DNA from: a virus
Virus record (IMG/VR): IMGVR_UViG_3300017727_002787
Span: 1-35,326 of that record
Reading direction: 5' to 3' (one strand)
Length of the DNA stretch: 35,326 bases
Within the stretch, counting starts at the first letter, position 1. The number at the start of each line of letters is the position of its first letter. The translations under genes were made by a program, and so were the position numbers. The notes below the pieces were generated by a model. The model did not search any database. It was given only the letters and a program-made list of their open reading frames with translations, and was not told where the DNA came from. Positions 15,095 to 23,555 of the stretch are shown here, piece after piece.

Positions 15095-15314
15095 AATTCT
15101 AGGATGGGTTAGCACATTATTAGTCTTAGCCGGTTACATACTCAACGCTCAGAAATTAACTAAATACGCTATGATAACATGGATAGTTGGTGACATAGGT
15201 TGGGTAACGTATGATTTTTTTATATATAATATAAGTCATATGATGTTAAGTTTTATCATTATTACAATTAATATTTACGGCATATGGAACGTATGCAAAA
15301 AGCAAAAAAAGTAA
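15087..15314 (+). CDS. Small three-helix membrane protein (PnuC/SemiSWEET-like)
   Basis: A 75-residue protein with three hydrophobic segments: residues 3-19 (ILGWVSTLLVLAGYILN), 27-45 (ITWIVGDIGWVTYDFFIY region) and 51-68 (MMLSFIIITINIYGIWNV). The G-W...Y pattern and three-helix size suggest the PnuC-like or SemiSWEET-like repeat (nicotinamide riboside or sugar transport), but a three-helix unit alone cannot be assigned a substrate. It sits between groES and the polymerase gene, whose ATG follows its stop directly. Confidence 0.55.
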   Translation: MIEILGWVSTLLVLAGYILNAQKLTKYAMITWIVGDIGWVTYDFFIYNISHMMLSFIIITINIYGIWNVCKKQKK

Positions 15315-17831
15315 ATGGCATATCAAGCAATCGGTTATGATAAACGTGGTGGTATAATGCACGTATGGGATGACGAATTAGGTCATCAAAAGTTTCCATT
15401 TAAGCCGTACGGGTACTTACCAAATGAAAATGGACAATATCAAACATTAGATGGTGTTCGTTTAGATCGGGTACCTGGTAATCATCGTGATAATGCAAAA
15501 GCATATGAATCAGATCTGAACGAAGAAGTTCGTACATTGATAGATCTATATTATGAAAATGATGATGTTTCAAAAGGGCATAGAGATTTTTATTTTGATA
15601 TAGAAACAGCAAAAGACGAAAATGGATATAGTACTATTGACGACGTCCGAACTGCTATAACATCGATTGCATATTATGACAAAGCTGGCAATGACCGTAG
15701 AGTTCTAATATTAGATGAACGTAAACGCATTAAAGAATCAGTTATAGAAGGCGATAACTATGTGTTGGAAATATTCCGAAGTGAACGTGATTTGCTTACA
15801 AGATTCATTAACGCATTTGCTGAGATTCAACCAACGGTTATAACTGGTTGGAATACCGATGGATATGATATTCCATACTTATTAGGCAGATGTAAAAAGG
15901 TATTAGGTAATCAGTCTATAAAGAAATTTTCTCCAGCTGGAATAGTTACACAAAATCCTAAAAGTAAAAAGTGGAAGATATTCGGGGTGTCGAGTTTAGA
16001 TTATATCAAATTATATAAAAACTTTACATATACAGAACTTCCCAATTATAGATTAGATACAGTTGGTAAGACTGAACTTGGCAAAGGTAAAGTTGAATAT
16101 GATGGTGATTTAGATGATTTATTTGAGCAGGATATTCATAAGTTTGCTTATTATAATATGACCGATGTTGATTTGGTATATGAATTAGATGAAAAATTAC
16201 AACTTATTAATTTAGCTAGAACTATTTGCCATAAAGGACATGTTCCATATGAAGATGTATATTATGCATCTAAATATCTAGACGGAGCTGCAATTGTAGA
16301 TCTAAAAAGAAATGGTTTTGTAGCACCAAATAAACAATTTCGATTTATAGAAGAAGAACGGCAGGATGCTTTAGCTGGAGCATATGTAATGCCACCAATA
16401 CCCGGATTATATAAATGGATATATGATTTAGATTTAACATCGCTATATCCTAGTATTATTATGAGTCTCAATATATCACCAGAAACTAAAATTGGTGTTA
16501 TTAATAATTGGGACGAAGAATGCCTACTAAGCCCTAAAAGTCAAGAAGTTAGTATTCATAACAACCCAAATACAATACCAGACGTAAAGCAGTGGTTATC
16601 TAACAATAAATATACTGTTGCAAGTAACGGGGCAGTCTATGATACTTCTAGAAAAGGATTTCTCCCAGCTATTCTAGAAAAGTGGTTTAATGAGCGTGTT
16701 ACCTTTAAGAATAAACGAGATGAATATGAGGTTGGGTCTGAAGATTATAAATTTTATGATGCCTTACAATTGACACAAAAGGTTTTGCTTAATTCATTCT
16801 ATGGGGTATTAGGATTGAAGACATTTAGATTTCATGATTTAGACAATGCGGGTGCAATTACGGCAACTGGTCAAAGTGTAATTAAATTTTCAGCAAAAGT
16901 AATTAACAAATATTATGAAAAGGAAACTGGTAAAGATCATTTTATAAATGCAAATGGAAATAAAGCAGAATTTTCTTTTTATACTGATACAGATTCTACA
17001 TTTGTTAGTTCATTACCATTAATAGAAAAACGATATCCTGGTTTTGATGAAACAGACGAGCAATTCATGATTGATAAAACTAATGAGATTGCTTCAGAAA
17101 TACAAAAATATGTAAATGCAATGTATGATCAATATGCTGTCGCATTTCATAACACTAATGATCATAGATTCCAAATTAAACAAGAATATGTAGCAAAGTC
17201 CGGTCTTTGGATTGCTAAAAAGCGTTATGCACAATGGGTAATATTCAAAGAGGGTAAACCAACTAATAAAATGGATATCAAAGGATTAGACGTAGTTCGA
17301 TCTAGTTTTCCGACTGATTTCAAAAAGATCATGAAGGAAACATTATGGTGTGTACTCAAAGAAAAAAGCAAAACAGAAACGTCGGATATTATATTTGAAT
17401 TTAAATCGTCTATACAAAAATCAGATGTCCTTAATGTAATGAAGAACTCCGGAGTCAAAGAGGTATCTAAATACATTAAGAACCGTAAACCATTTACTGG
17501 ATATATGTCAGGTACTCCAGCTCACGTTAAATCGGCAATTAATTTTAACGATATGTTAACACAATTAAAAACAGATGTAACTGATATTACAAATGGAGAA
17601 AAAGTAAAGTGGGGGTATCTTAAAAATAATCCATATGGGTTTGATACTATGGCATTGCGTGGATATGAAGATCCTAAAGAGTTAGTAGATTTTGTTAACA
17701 TGTATATTGATAGAGATAAAATGTTTGAGCGTGATTTGCAAGGAAAGATAGATGATTTTTACGCAGCAATGAATTGGGGTAAATTACCAGAAAATAATAC
17801 GGTAAATAAATTCTTTTCATTTGGAAAATAG
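15315..17831 (+). CDS. 43: Replicative DNA polymerase, family B (T4 gp43-like)
   Basis: An 838-residue polymerase with proofreading. Exonuclease: FDIET at 94-98 (exo I), TGWNTDGYDIPYL (exo II), YYNMTDVDLVYEL (exo III). Polymerase: motif A D373-L-T-S-L-Y-P-S, motif B K489-x3-N493-S-x-Y-G (QKVLLNSFYG), motif C Y-T-D558-T-D560-S, then KKRYAQWV (thumb-proximal KxY motif). It is complete. The C-terminal end NTVNKFFSFGK is a plausible clamp-binding tail, as in gp43. It is followed by an AT-rich gap with a possible promoter. It contains no intein or intron, at least none that disrupts the frame. Confidence 0.96.
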   Translation: MAYQAIGYDKRGGIMHVWDDELGHQKFPFKPYGYLPNENGQYQTLDGVRLDRVPGNHRDNAKAYESDLNEEVRTLIDLYYENDDVSKGHRDFYFDIETAKDENGYSTIDDVRTAITSIAYYDKAGNDRRVLILDERKRIKESVIEGDNYVLEIFRSERDLLTRFINAFAEIQPTVITGWNTDGYDIPYLLGRCKKVLGNQSIKKFSPAGIVTQNPKSKKWKIFGVSSLDYIKLYKNFTYTELPNYRLDTVGKTELGKGKVEYDGDLDDLFEQDIHKFAYYNMTDVDLVYELDEKLQLINLARTICHKGHVPYEDVYYASKYLDGAAIVDLKRNGFVAPNKQFRFIEEERQDALAGAYVMPPIPGLYKWIYDLDLTSLYPSIIMSLNISPETKIGVINNWDEECLLSPKSQEVSIHNNPNTIPDVKQWLSNNKYTVASNGAVYDTSRKGFLPAILEKWFNERVTFKNKRDEYEVGSEDYKFYDALQLTQKVLLNSFYGVLGLKTFRFHDLDNAGAITATGQSVIKFSAKVINKYYEKETGKDHFINANGNKAEFSFYTDTDSTFVSSLPLIEKRYPGFDETDEQFMIDKTNEIASEIQKYVNAMYDQYAVAFHNTNDHRFQIKQEYVAKSGLWIAKKRYAQWVIFKEGKPTNKMDIKGLDVVRSSFPTDFKKIMKETLWCVLKEKSKTETSDIIFEFKSSIQKSDVLNVMKNSGVKEVSKYIKNRKPFTGYMSGTPAHVKSAINFNDMLTQLKTDVTDITNGEKVKWGYLKNNPYGFDTMALRGYEDPKELVDFVNMYIDRDKMFERDLQGKIDDFYAAMNWGKLPENNTVNKFFSFGK

Positions 17832-17835
17832 TAAT

Positions 17836-17850
17836 ATTTTTACTATAATA
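17836..17850 (+). promoter_or_regulatory. AT-rich gap motif ATTTTTACTATAATA (possible phage promoter)
   Basis: Matches the element at 1449-1463 in 14 of 15 positions and lies 16 bases upstream of the first gene of the dpdA operon, in the only gap between the polymerase and dpdA. This is the best placed copy of the recurrent gap motif. Confidence 0.3.
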
Positions 17851-17866
17851 AATAAAAAAGTTATAT

Positions 17867-18313
17867 ATGTACGGCAAAAAACAATGGCGTGGTTTAGAAG
17901 TTGAAGGTAGATATTCTGATATCATGACATTCTTCGTAAGAGAGTTAGATGACGATAAAAAATATGGACTAAACGTATCTAATGTTAACGAATATCCTCA
18001 TTATTATTTTACCATAGAATACATGTTAGAATGTTTTGTAGGAACTAAACAATTAGAAACAATTCGTTGGATATTAGACACAAGTAATTGTGCTATTACT
18101 ATAGAAGCAAATACAGAAACTATAACACGTATACCGCCTGATCTAATTAATAGATGCCACATTATATATAGAATACAAGATAAAGCATTACAAGTTCTTA
18201 AAGACACCGATACATTTAGTATAGATGCCGGTTGGTATCGAGTTCATCAAGTAACTAAATGCAATATGATGGAAATTAAACCTAGCAACTATAAATTCGA
18301 CGAAGAGCTATGA
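17867..18313 (+). CDS. Unknown protein, first gene of the dpdA operon
   Basis: A 148-residue soluble protein with no recognised domain. It has mixed alpha/beta character, Cys56 in LECFVGTK, Cys74 and two further Cys toward the C-terminus, and conserved-looking RELDDDKKYGLN near residues 25-36. It overlaps the nucleotidyltransferase gene by 4 nt. The tight packing from here to dpdA suggests a shared pathway, but the sequence gives no direct function. Confidence 0.6.
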   Translation: MYGKKQWRGLEVEGRYSDIMTFFVRELDDDKKYGLNVSNVNEYPHYYFTIEYMLECFVGTKQLETIRWILDTSNCAITIEANTETITRIPPDLINRCHIIYRIQDKALQVLKDTDTFSIDAGWYRVHQVTKCNMMEIKPSNYKFDEEL

Positions 18314-18735
18314 TGGATATTGGTATAATTGCAGGTAATTTTGATGTAATACACCCAGGGTATATTGCAATGTTTAAAGAATGTAAATCTAATTGTGATA
18401 AATTTATAGTATTATTACATACTGATCCGTCTATTGAAAGGCCTCATAAATTAAAGCCGATTCTAAATGTACAAGATCGTGTTGAAATGTTAAAATGCTT
18501 TGAGCAGATCGATGATGTACTTACATATACCACTGAAGCTGAATTATACAATATAATTGCCGATCGACAAGCTCAAATTAAAGTGAGATTCTTAGGAGAC
18601 GATTATAAAGATAAAGAGTTTACGGGTAAAGATCTAAATATCCCAATACATTATATTAATAGAGATCATGGATGGTCTACAACTAAATTTAAAAAGTTAA
18701 TAGCAAATGAAGTACTCAGTAGTAGTAACGTTTAG
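18310..18735 (+). CDS. Nucleotidyltransferase of the glycerol-3-phosphate cytidylyltransferase (TagD) type
   Basis: A 141-residue enzyme of the HIGH-superfamily cytidylyltransferases (TagD size ~129), which join CTP to a phosphorylated alcohol or sugar. Visible: GNFDVIHPGY at 9-18, where H15 is the first catalytic His but the second His of H-x-G-H is Tyr18; FLGDDYK (about 94-100); and the C-terminal WSTTKFKK (S123-T124-T125-K126), equivalent to ISTTKI. The overall match is convincing. The Tyr may change substrate or rate. It overlaps neighbours by 4 and 29 nt, in the chain that leads to a glycosyltransferase and dpdA. Confidence 0.8.
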   Translation: MMDIGIIAGNFDVIHPGYIAMFKECKSNCDKFIVLLHTDPSIERPHKLKPILNVQDRVEMLKCFEQIDDVLTYTTEAELYNIIADRQAQIKVRFLGDDYKDKEFTGKDLNIPIHYINRDHGWSTTKFKKLIANEVLSSSNV

Positions 18736-19048
18736 CATTGAAGGATTTCATAATTGGCCCGAAGCTAAAGAAATATTTCCAGAAGTATCGTTTTTGTCTG
18801 ACAGACATCGGCATCAATTTGGATTTAAGTGTTATGCAAAAGTAACACACACAGACAGAGATGAAGAATTTATTTTAATGCAACGTCGAATTAAAAAACA
18901 ATTACGAACTAATTTTGGAGGTAATATATTAGAATTTGGTCGTATGAGTTGCGAAGATATTGGAGAATGGATTTTAGATAATAATACCAATCTATACAAA
19001 GTAGAAGTATGGGAAGATTGGGAAAATGGAGCAATAGTAGAAAGATGA
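18707..19048 (+). CDS. Small HRH-motif phage protein, possible T-fold relative
   Basis: A 113-residue protein of a type seen in many phages: FSIEGFHNWPEA (about 9-20), then DRHRHQFGF with two His, a K-V-x-H-x-D-R-D-E-E-F-I strand and MSCEDIGEWIL. The His-x-His pattern next to a beta strand and the later Glu-Phe-Ile recall the zinc/pterin T-fold of QueD, but I cannot show it, so the family should be treated as unknown. It overlaps the nucleotidyltransferase by 29 nt and the glycosyltransferase by 4 nt. Confidence 0.6.
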   Translation: MKYSVVVTFSIEGFHNWPEAKEIFPEVSFLSDRHRHQFGFKCYAKVTHTDRDEEFILMQRRIKKQLRTNFGGNILEFGRMSCEDIGEWILDNNTNLYKVEVWEDWENGAIVER

Positions 19049-20211
19049 GAAAATTATTTTATTTTGGCTTAGAGCCACTAAAAGCTAGATACACGTATCA
19101 GCTATCAAAAGAATGGATGCCGGCAACATTTGAGCCGTATGCTAATGAATTAGAGTTTATTGATGTAGAAGGAGAGTTTGATCCTGATCAGCAAATTAAA
19201 ATTGGAGCAGTATTAGATGCAGTCGGTAGAGGTAAATTTGCAATGAGTCAATGTGCTAATTTCTTAGATATGTTGAATCGCGATGAAGTAAAAGATGGGG
19301 ATATTATATTTCTGCAAGACTATTGGCATCCAGGAATTGAGTCTATATTATATGCAATTGATTTATATGGAATTGATCTTAAGATTTATTCTATGCTACA
19401 TGCTCAGTCTGTTGATGAATATGATTTTACATATCCAATGAGAAACTGGATGCGTGGCTTTGAGTTAGGTTTAGATAAACGAATGACAGGAATCTTTATT
19501 GGGTCTACGGTGCATAAAGAACAATTAAGAGAAGCTGGATTTACGGCACCAATACATGTTGTATCATTGCCAATTCATAAACAAGCAACATTAGCAAAAC
19601 TACCAGAATATAATTCGTTAGATAAAAAAGACGTTGTTGTGTATTCATCTAGGCTCGACAAAGAAAAGAATCCGTTCTTTATGATGGAAGTGGCAAAAGA
19701 GTTTCTAAAACAAAAACCAGACTTCGAATGGCACGTAACCACATCTGGTAAAGAGTTTAGATCCATGCTCCCGGGAGCAATTGATGCATTAAATAAACTA
19801 GCAGAAGAAGAACCTAGATTTAAATTATTGAACGGTCTGACAAAGGAAGAATATTATACGGAGTTAGCTACATGCAAAATACAATTTAATTCAGCATTAC
19901 AAGACTATGTGTCATGGACGGTAATCGAAGCAACAGCATTTGGGGCAGATATTGTATATCCAAATTTCAGATCATTTCCAGAATTTGTAGATAATGATAG
20001 AATGTATAAAGCATTTGATGTACAGTCAGCAATCGATACAATTCATGATGTGTTAGAAAATATTAAAACTCACTATGATATAGTAGACACATCAGACTTA
20101 GGACGCCAAATGGAAGGATATATTATTGCAAATGACTATGATAAAGAAATATGCGTTTGGCATGAAAGAGAATATTGTAAACATTTATTAAAACAGGAAC
20201 AAAATGGATAG
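19045..20211 (+). CDS. Glycosyltransferase, GT-B fold (GT4-like)
   Basis: A 388-residue transferase. Although the frame is open from 19009, the ATG at 19045 (MRKLFYFGLEPLKARYTYQ) overlaps the previous stop as ATGA and begins the conserved domain, so it is chosen. The N-terminal half has an FYFGLEP start and IIFLQDYWHPG (acceptor domain). The C-terminal half begins VVVYSSRLDKEKNPFFMMEVAK, the typical 'SR...K....L..A' donor strand, and has VSWTVIEATAFG, equivalent to the GT4 E-x7-E region. It overlaps dpdA by 8 nt. A donor sugar or acceptor cannot be read off; modified DNA or a glycan are both possible. Confidence 0.8.
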   Translation: MRKLFYFGLEPLKARYTYQLSKEWMPATFEPYANELEFIDVEGEFDPDQQIKIGAVLDAVGRGKFAMSQCANFLDMLNRDEVKDGDIIFLQDYWHPGIESILYAIDLYGIDLKIYSMLHAQSVDEYDFTYPMRNWMRGFELGLDKRMTGIFIGSTVHKEQLREAGFTAPIHVVSLPIHKQATLAKLPEYNSLDKKDVVVYSSRLDKEKNPFFMMEVAKEFLKQKPDFEWHVTTSGKEFRSMLPGAIDALNKLAEEEPRFKLLNGLTKEEYYTELATCKIQFNSALQDYVSWTVIEATAFGADIVYPNFRSFPEFVDNDRMYKAFDVQSAIDTIHDVLENIKTHYDIVDTSDLGRQMEGYIIANDYDKEICVWHEREYCKHLLKQEQNG

Positions 20212-21460
20212 GAAAGAGTTTTTATATATACCATCATTATCCGCAGGATCAATGGTTTCTGCATTTAAAAAGAATACTAAGTTTGAAGATGGAACTTCAA
20301 TGAGGTTTTTTTCAAAAGAGTATCCAGAAAAATGGAGACACCCATACTTTCTAGTAACTGCAGGTCATCATTATAAGAAAATGGACTTCCGGGATCAATT
20401 GGGATTAGACGACGGTACATTTGTATTCGGAGATTCAGGAGGATTCCAGATTGCGACTGGTGCTTTAAAGTGGGATAGCACAATTCGAGAAAAGATATTT
20501 CATTGGTTAGAGGCTAATAGTGATGTTGCTGCAAACTTAGATATACCGCCCCGAGTTACATTTGAAAATAGATTTCAAGACTCAATGGATATATCATTTG
20601 ACAATTTTAAATGGTTTGAAAAACATCAAAGCGGAAAGACAAAATTCTTAAATGTTATTCAAGGTACTTTTAGTGAAGAGTATAAAGAATGGTATCATAA
20701 GTTTAAAGATTTTGATTTTAAAGGATGGTGTATTGGAGGTCCTAAGAAATTAGTAGACTTTATGTATGTTATTGCTTTAATGCTTCAAGAAAGAGAATTT
20801 GAAAAGAGTCACGTAGAATATGTTCACTTACTAGGAATAAGTAAAATATCAGACTTTTTTATATTAGCAACATTACAAGAACTGTTAAATAAATTAACTA
20901 ATAATAGAATTCAATTGATGAGTGATTCATCATCTCCGGGACAATATCCAGTATTTGGAACATATCTTCATTCTGGTAACTATAAGACACAGACATTTAC
21001 TGAATTGTATTTCCCGAAAAATGCTGAGTATCGTAGAAAGACTCACGTTAAACAAGGAAAAGATGGTGAGATATCTATAGATAAAACTAAAAAGGTACCA
21101 TGTAGTATGGGATGTCCAGCATGCAATGATTTTACATATGAATATCTGGGCGGAAAGACTGATTCTGGATTAGATAGATACTCTCAAGAAGGTATGCCGA
21201 GAATGGTAGTTCATAATACGCATTTATATTGTGAAATTGTTAAAGATATTAATAAGTTAACAAATAATCATGTTGAGTTGTTAGAAACTGCAATTCCAAA
21301 AGAATTATTCAATGTTATATTGTCATTACACGAAATGTTCGAAGATCCAGACAATGCAATGAATGTATACTCAACATATAAAAAGACATATAAAAAGTTT
21401 GGTGGGGATAGTATATCAACCACTGATGTTAAACAATTCAATAAATTTTTTAAATTTTAA
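20204..21460 (+). CDS. dpdA: DpdA-like 7-deazaguanine DNA transglycosylase
   Basis: A 418-residue member of the tRNA-guanine transglycosylase superfamily. GDSGGFQIATG (Asp77-Ser78-Gly-Gly-Phe-Gln82) is the base-pocket signature, NLDIPPR at 112-118 carries a further conserved Asp, and LMSDSSSPGQ has the region of the nucleophile Asp. A zinc site follows: C300-x3-C304-x2-C307 and His337 (or His340). Unlike bacterial tRNA TGT (about 370-390 aa) the match and the phage deazaguanine genes (folE, queD, queE at 12283-14491) favour the DpdA family, which exchanges guanine in DNA for a deazaguanine. An AGGA lies before the ATG. Which base is inserted cannot be told from this sequence alone. Confidence 0.85.
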   Translation: MDRKEFLYIPSLSAGSMVSAFKKNTKFEDGTSMRFFSKEYPEKWRHPYFLVTAGHHYKKMDFRDQLGLDDGTFVFGDSGGFQIATGALKWDSTIREKIFHWLEANSDVAANLDIPPRVTFENRFQDSMDISFDNFKWFEKHQSGKTKFLNVIQGTFSEEYKEWYHKFKDFDFKGWCIGGPKKLVDFMYVIALMLQEREFEKSHVEYVHLLGISKISDFFILATLQELLNKLTNNRIQLMSDSSSPGQYPVFGTYLHSGNYKTQTFTELYFPKNAEYRRKTHVKQGKDGEISIDKTKKVPCSMGCPACNDFTYEYLGGKTDSGLDRYSQEGMPRMVVHNTHLYCEIVKDINKLTNNHVELLETAIPKELFNVILSLHEMFEDPDNAMNVYSTYKKTYKKFGGDSISTTDVKQFNKFFKF

Positions 21461-21472
21461 ATAGGTTACATA

Positions 21473-22183
21473 ATGGAAAAAAGTAAATTACAATCATTTA
21501 TCAATCGATATTATCTTGCTGGTAATTGCGAAGCGGTAATATTAAAAGAAAATGAAAACGGGGTAGGTTGTGAACTTATCGATATGGATCAAACCGTTGT
21601 AGGAAAGCTACAATGGAACACAGCTCCTTTTATGAAAGGCGAATTAGGTATTAATCATACCGGATCATTAATAAAAATGTTATCAGCTGTCGGTGAGAAT
21701 ATCAATATTGACGTACAAGATTCTGCAGGCAAAAATTATGCAATGAAAATTAGTGAAGGTAGTACAAGAGCAACTTTTATGTTAGCAGATACAACCGTTA
21801 TTCCAGCAGTTCCTGCAATTAACGCAGAACCACCATATGAAGTAACATTGCCGATTGATGATGCATTTATGAGTAAATTTATCAAAGCAAAAAATGCGTT
21901 GCCTGATGCAAAGAATTTTGCAGTTCAAGTAGTTAATGGAGAAATTAAATTTATTATTAATTATTCAACCGTTAATTCAGATAATATTACATTTGATGTT
22001 GGTACGACTGATGTTACAGATTTAGATCCAATTTGTTTTAGTGCCGATAAACTCAAGGAAGTATTGGTAGCAAATAAAGGTGATAATGGAACAATGCATG
22101 TATCAAGTCAGGGATTATCGAGAATTGATTTTAGCGGAAATGACTTCGAATCTAACTATTGGCTAGTTCAATTACAGAATTAA
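21473..22183 (+). CDS. 45: DNA polymerase sliding clamp (T4 gp45-like)
   Basis: A 236-residue processivity clamp (T4 gp45 is 228). It has two repeated beta-alpha-beta lobes: residues 1-110 (HTGSLIKMLSAVGENINIDV) and about 120-236 (DDAFMSKFIKAKNALPDAKNFAVQV, then the closing strand FSGNDFESNYWLVQLQN). It tethers the family B polymerase and works with gp44/62 encoded just downstream. AGG lies about 8 bases before the ATG. Confidence 0.88.
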   Translation: MEKSKLQSFINRYYLAGNCEAVILKENENGVGCELIDMDQTVVGKLQWNTAPFMKGELGINHTGSLIKMLSAVGENINIDVQDSAGKNYAMKISEGSTRATFMLADTTVIPAVPAINAEPPYEVTLPIDDAFMSKFIKAKNALPDAKNFAVQVVNGEIKFIINYSTVNSDNITFDVGTTDVTDLDPICFSADKLKEVLVANKGDNGTMHVSSQGLSRIDFSGNDFESNYWLVQLQN

Positions 22184-22185
22184 TT

Positions 22186-22614
22186 ATGACAGTTAGAGTA
22201 ATAAATAAATCAGATAATGACTTACCTAACTATGAAACAATGGGTAGTGCAGGATGTGATGTTAGATCTAATCATGATGTAACTATAAATCCAGGTCATA
22301 AATTATTAGTTAAAACAGGATTATATGTTGAAATTCCAGTTGGGTACGAAATTCAAGTAAGACCTAGAAGTGGATTAGCATATAGTAAAGGAATAACTGT
22401 ATTAAATAGTCCTGGTACAATAGATGCAGATTATAGAGGAGAGATTGGTGTAATTTTAATTAATCACGGAAATGAACAAATATTTCTAGAAAAAGGAGAA
22501 CGCATCGGTCAATTAGTATTAAATAAAGTTGAACAAATAGAATGGAACTCAGTATTAGTGTTAACAGACACTGATAGAGGTAAAGGTGGATTTGGTTCAA
22601 CAGGAAAACAATAA
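22186..22614 (+). CDS. dut: dUTPase (deoxyuridine triphosphatase)
   Basis: A 142-residue trimeric dUTPase with all five motifs in order: MGSAGCDVRS, RPRSGLAYSKG, GTIDADYRGEIGVIL, GERIGQLVL and RGKGGFGSTGKQ. It hydrolyses dUTP to dUMP, keeping uracil out of DNA and feeding dTMP synthesis. The start at 22186 (MTVRVINKSDN) is preferred to the upstream open extension because it aligns with the family N-terminus and follows the clamp stop by 2 bases. Confidence 0.95.
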   Translation: MTVRVINKSDNDLPNYETMGSAGCDVRSNHDVTINPGHKLLVKTGLYVEIPVGYEIQVRPRSGLAYSKGITVLNSPGTIDADYRGEIGVILINHGNEQIFLEKGERIGQLVLNKVEQIEWNSVLVLTDTDRGKGGFGSTGKQ

Positions 22615-22617
22615 AAT

Positions 22618-23544
22618 ATGTTTGGAGTAACAGAAAATACATTATGGGTAGAATCCTTCCGCCCAGATACAATGGATGGGTATATTGGTAATGAGCACAT
22701 TATTGACAAAGTTAAAATATTCATTAAGAATGGTGATGTCCCGCATTTATTGTTCTTTGGGCCAGCTGGTACTGGTAAGACTACATTAGCAAAGATTATT
22801 GCTAATAGTGTTGACGCAGATATGATGTATATTAATGCGTCTGATGAAAACTCTGTTGACGCTGTAAGAGATAAGATTAAACGATATGCGTCAACTGTAG
22901 GATTTAAACGTTGGAAGATTGTTATATTAGATGAAGCAGACTACTTAACTCCAAATGCTCAAGCAGCTCTTAGAAACTTAATGGAAACATATAGCAAGAC
23001 TACTAGATTTATATTAACATGTAACTATGTAGAGAAAATTATCGATCCAATACAAAGTAGATGTCAGACATTTGCAATCACACCACCTAATAAAACTGAT
23101 GTAGCAAAACGATTGGTTACTGTGTTAGATGAAAAAAATATATCATATGATGTACAAGATATTGCAGCAATTATTAATGCATCATATCCAGATATTCGTA
23201 GAGCAATTAATGCAGCACAAGCATCAGTAGTGGATGGCACATTGCAATTAGATAAAGCAAGTGCTATACAAGCAAATTATATGACCGAAGTATTGGAAAT
23301 GCTTAAAAATTCTAAAGATAAAAAAGCAACCTTCAATAAAGTAAGGCAATGTATTGCAGATAGTAAAGTACGAGATTTTACGCCACTATATACATTTCTA
23401 TATGATAATCTAGAAGAATTTGCTACGGGGCATATTGCAGCAATGATATTAATTATTGCTGAAGCTCAGTTTAAAGACGCAACTGTTGTTGATAAAGAAA
23501 TAAACATAATGGCTATGTTTGTTAATATTATGAATGAAATATAA
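22618..23544 (+). CDS. 44: Clamp loader large subunit, AAA+ ATPase (T4 gp44-like)
   Basis: A 308-residue AAA+ protein. Walker A is GPAGTGKT at 48-55, Walker B ILDEADYLT, sensor 1 ILTCNYVEKI, then the clamp-loader SRC motif (IQSRCQTF), and sensor 2 near YPDIRRAINA. It opens and closes gp45 around DNA together with the small subunit encoded at 24297. It begins 3 bases after the dut stop. Confidence 0.92.
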   Translation: MFGVTENTLWVESFRPDTMDGYIGNEHIIDKVKIFIKNGDVPHLLFFGPAGTGKTTLAKIIANSVDADMMYINASDENSVDAVRDKIKRYASTVGFKRWKIVILDEADYLTPNAQAALRNLMETYSKTTRFILTCNYVEKIIDPIQSRCQTFAITPPNKTDVAKRLVTVLDEKNISYDVQDIAAIINASYPDIRRAINAAQASVVDGTLQLDKASAIQANYMTEVLEMLKNSKDKKATFNKVRQCIADSKVRDFTPLYTFLYDNLEEFATGHIAAMILIIAEAQFKDATVVDKEINIMAMFVNIMNEI

Positions 23545-23555
23545 GACAAGTAGTA

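Noticed and set aside
19009-19044. Upstream extension of the GT4 gene
   Set aside because: The extra 12 residues only re-read the end of the HRH-motif gene in another frame. The ATG at 19045 fits the ATGA coupling and the family start.
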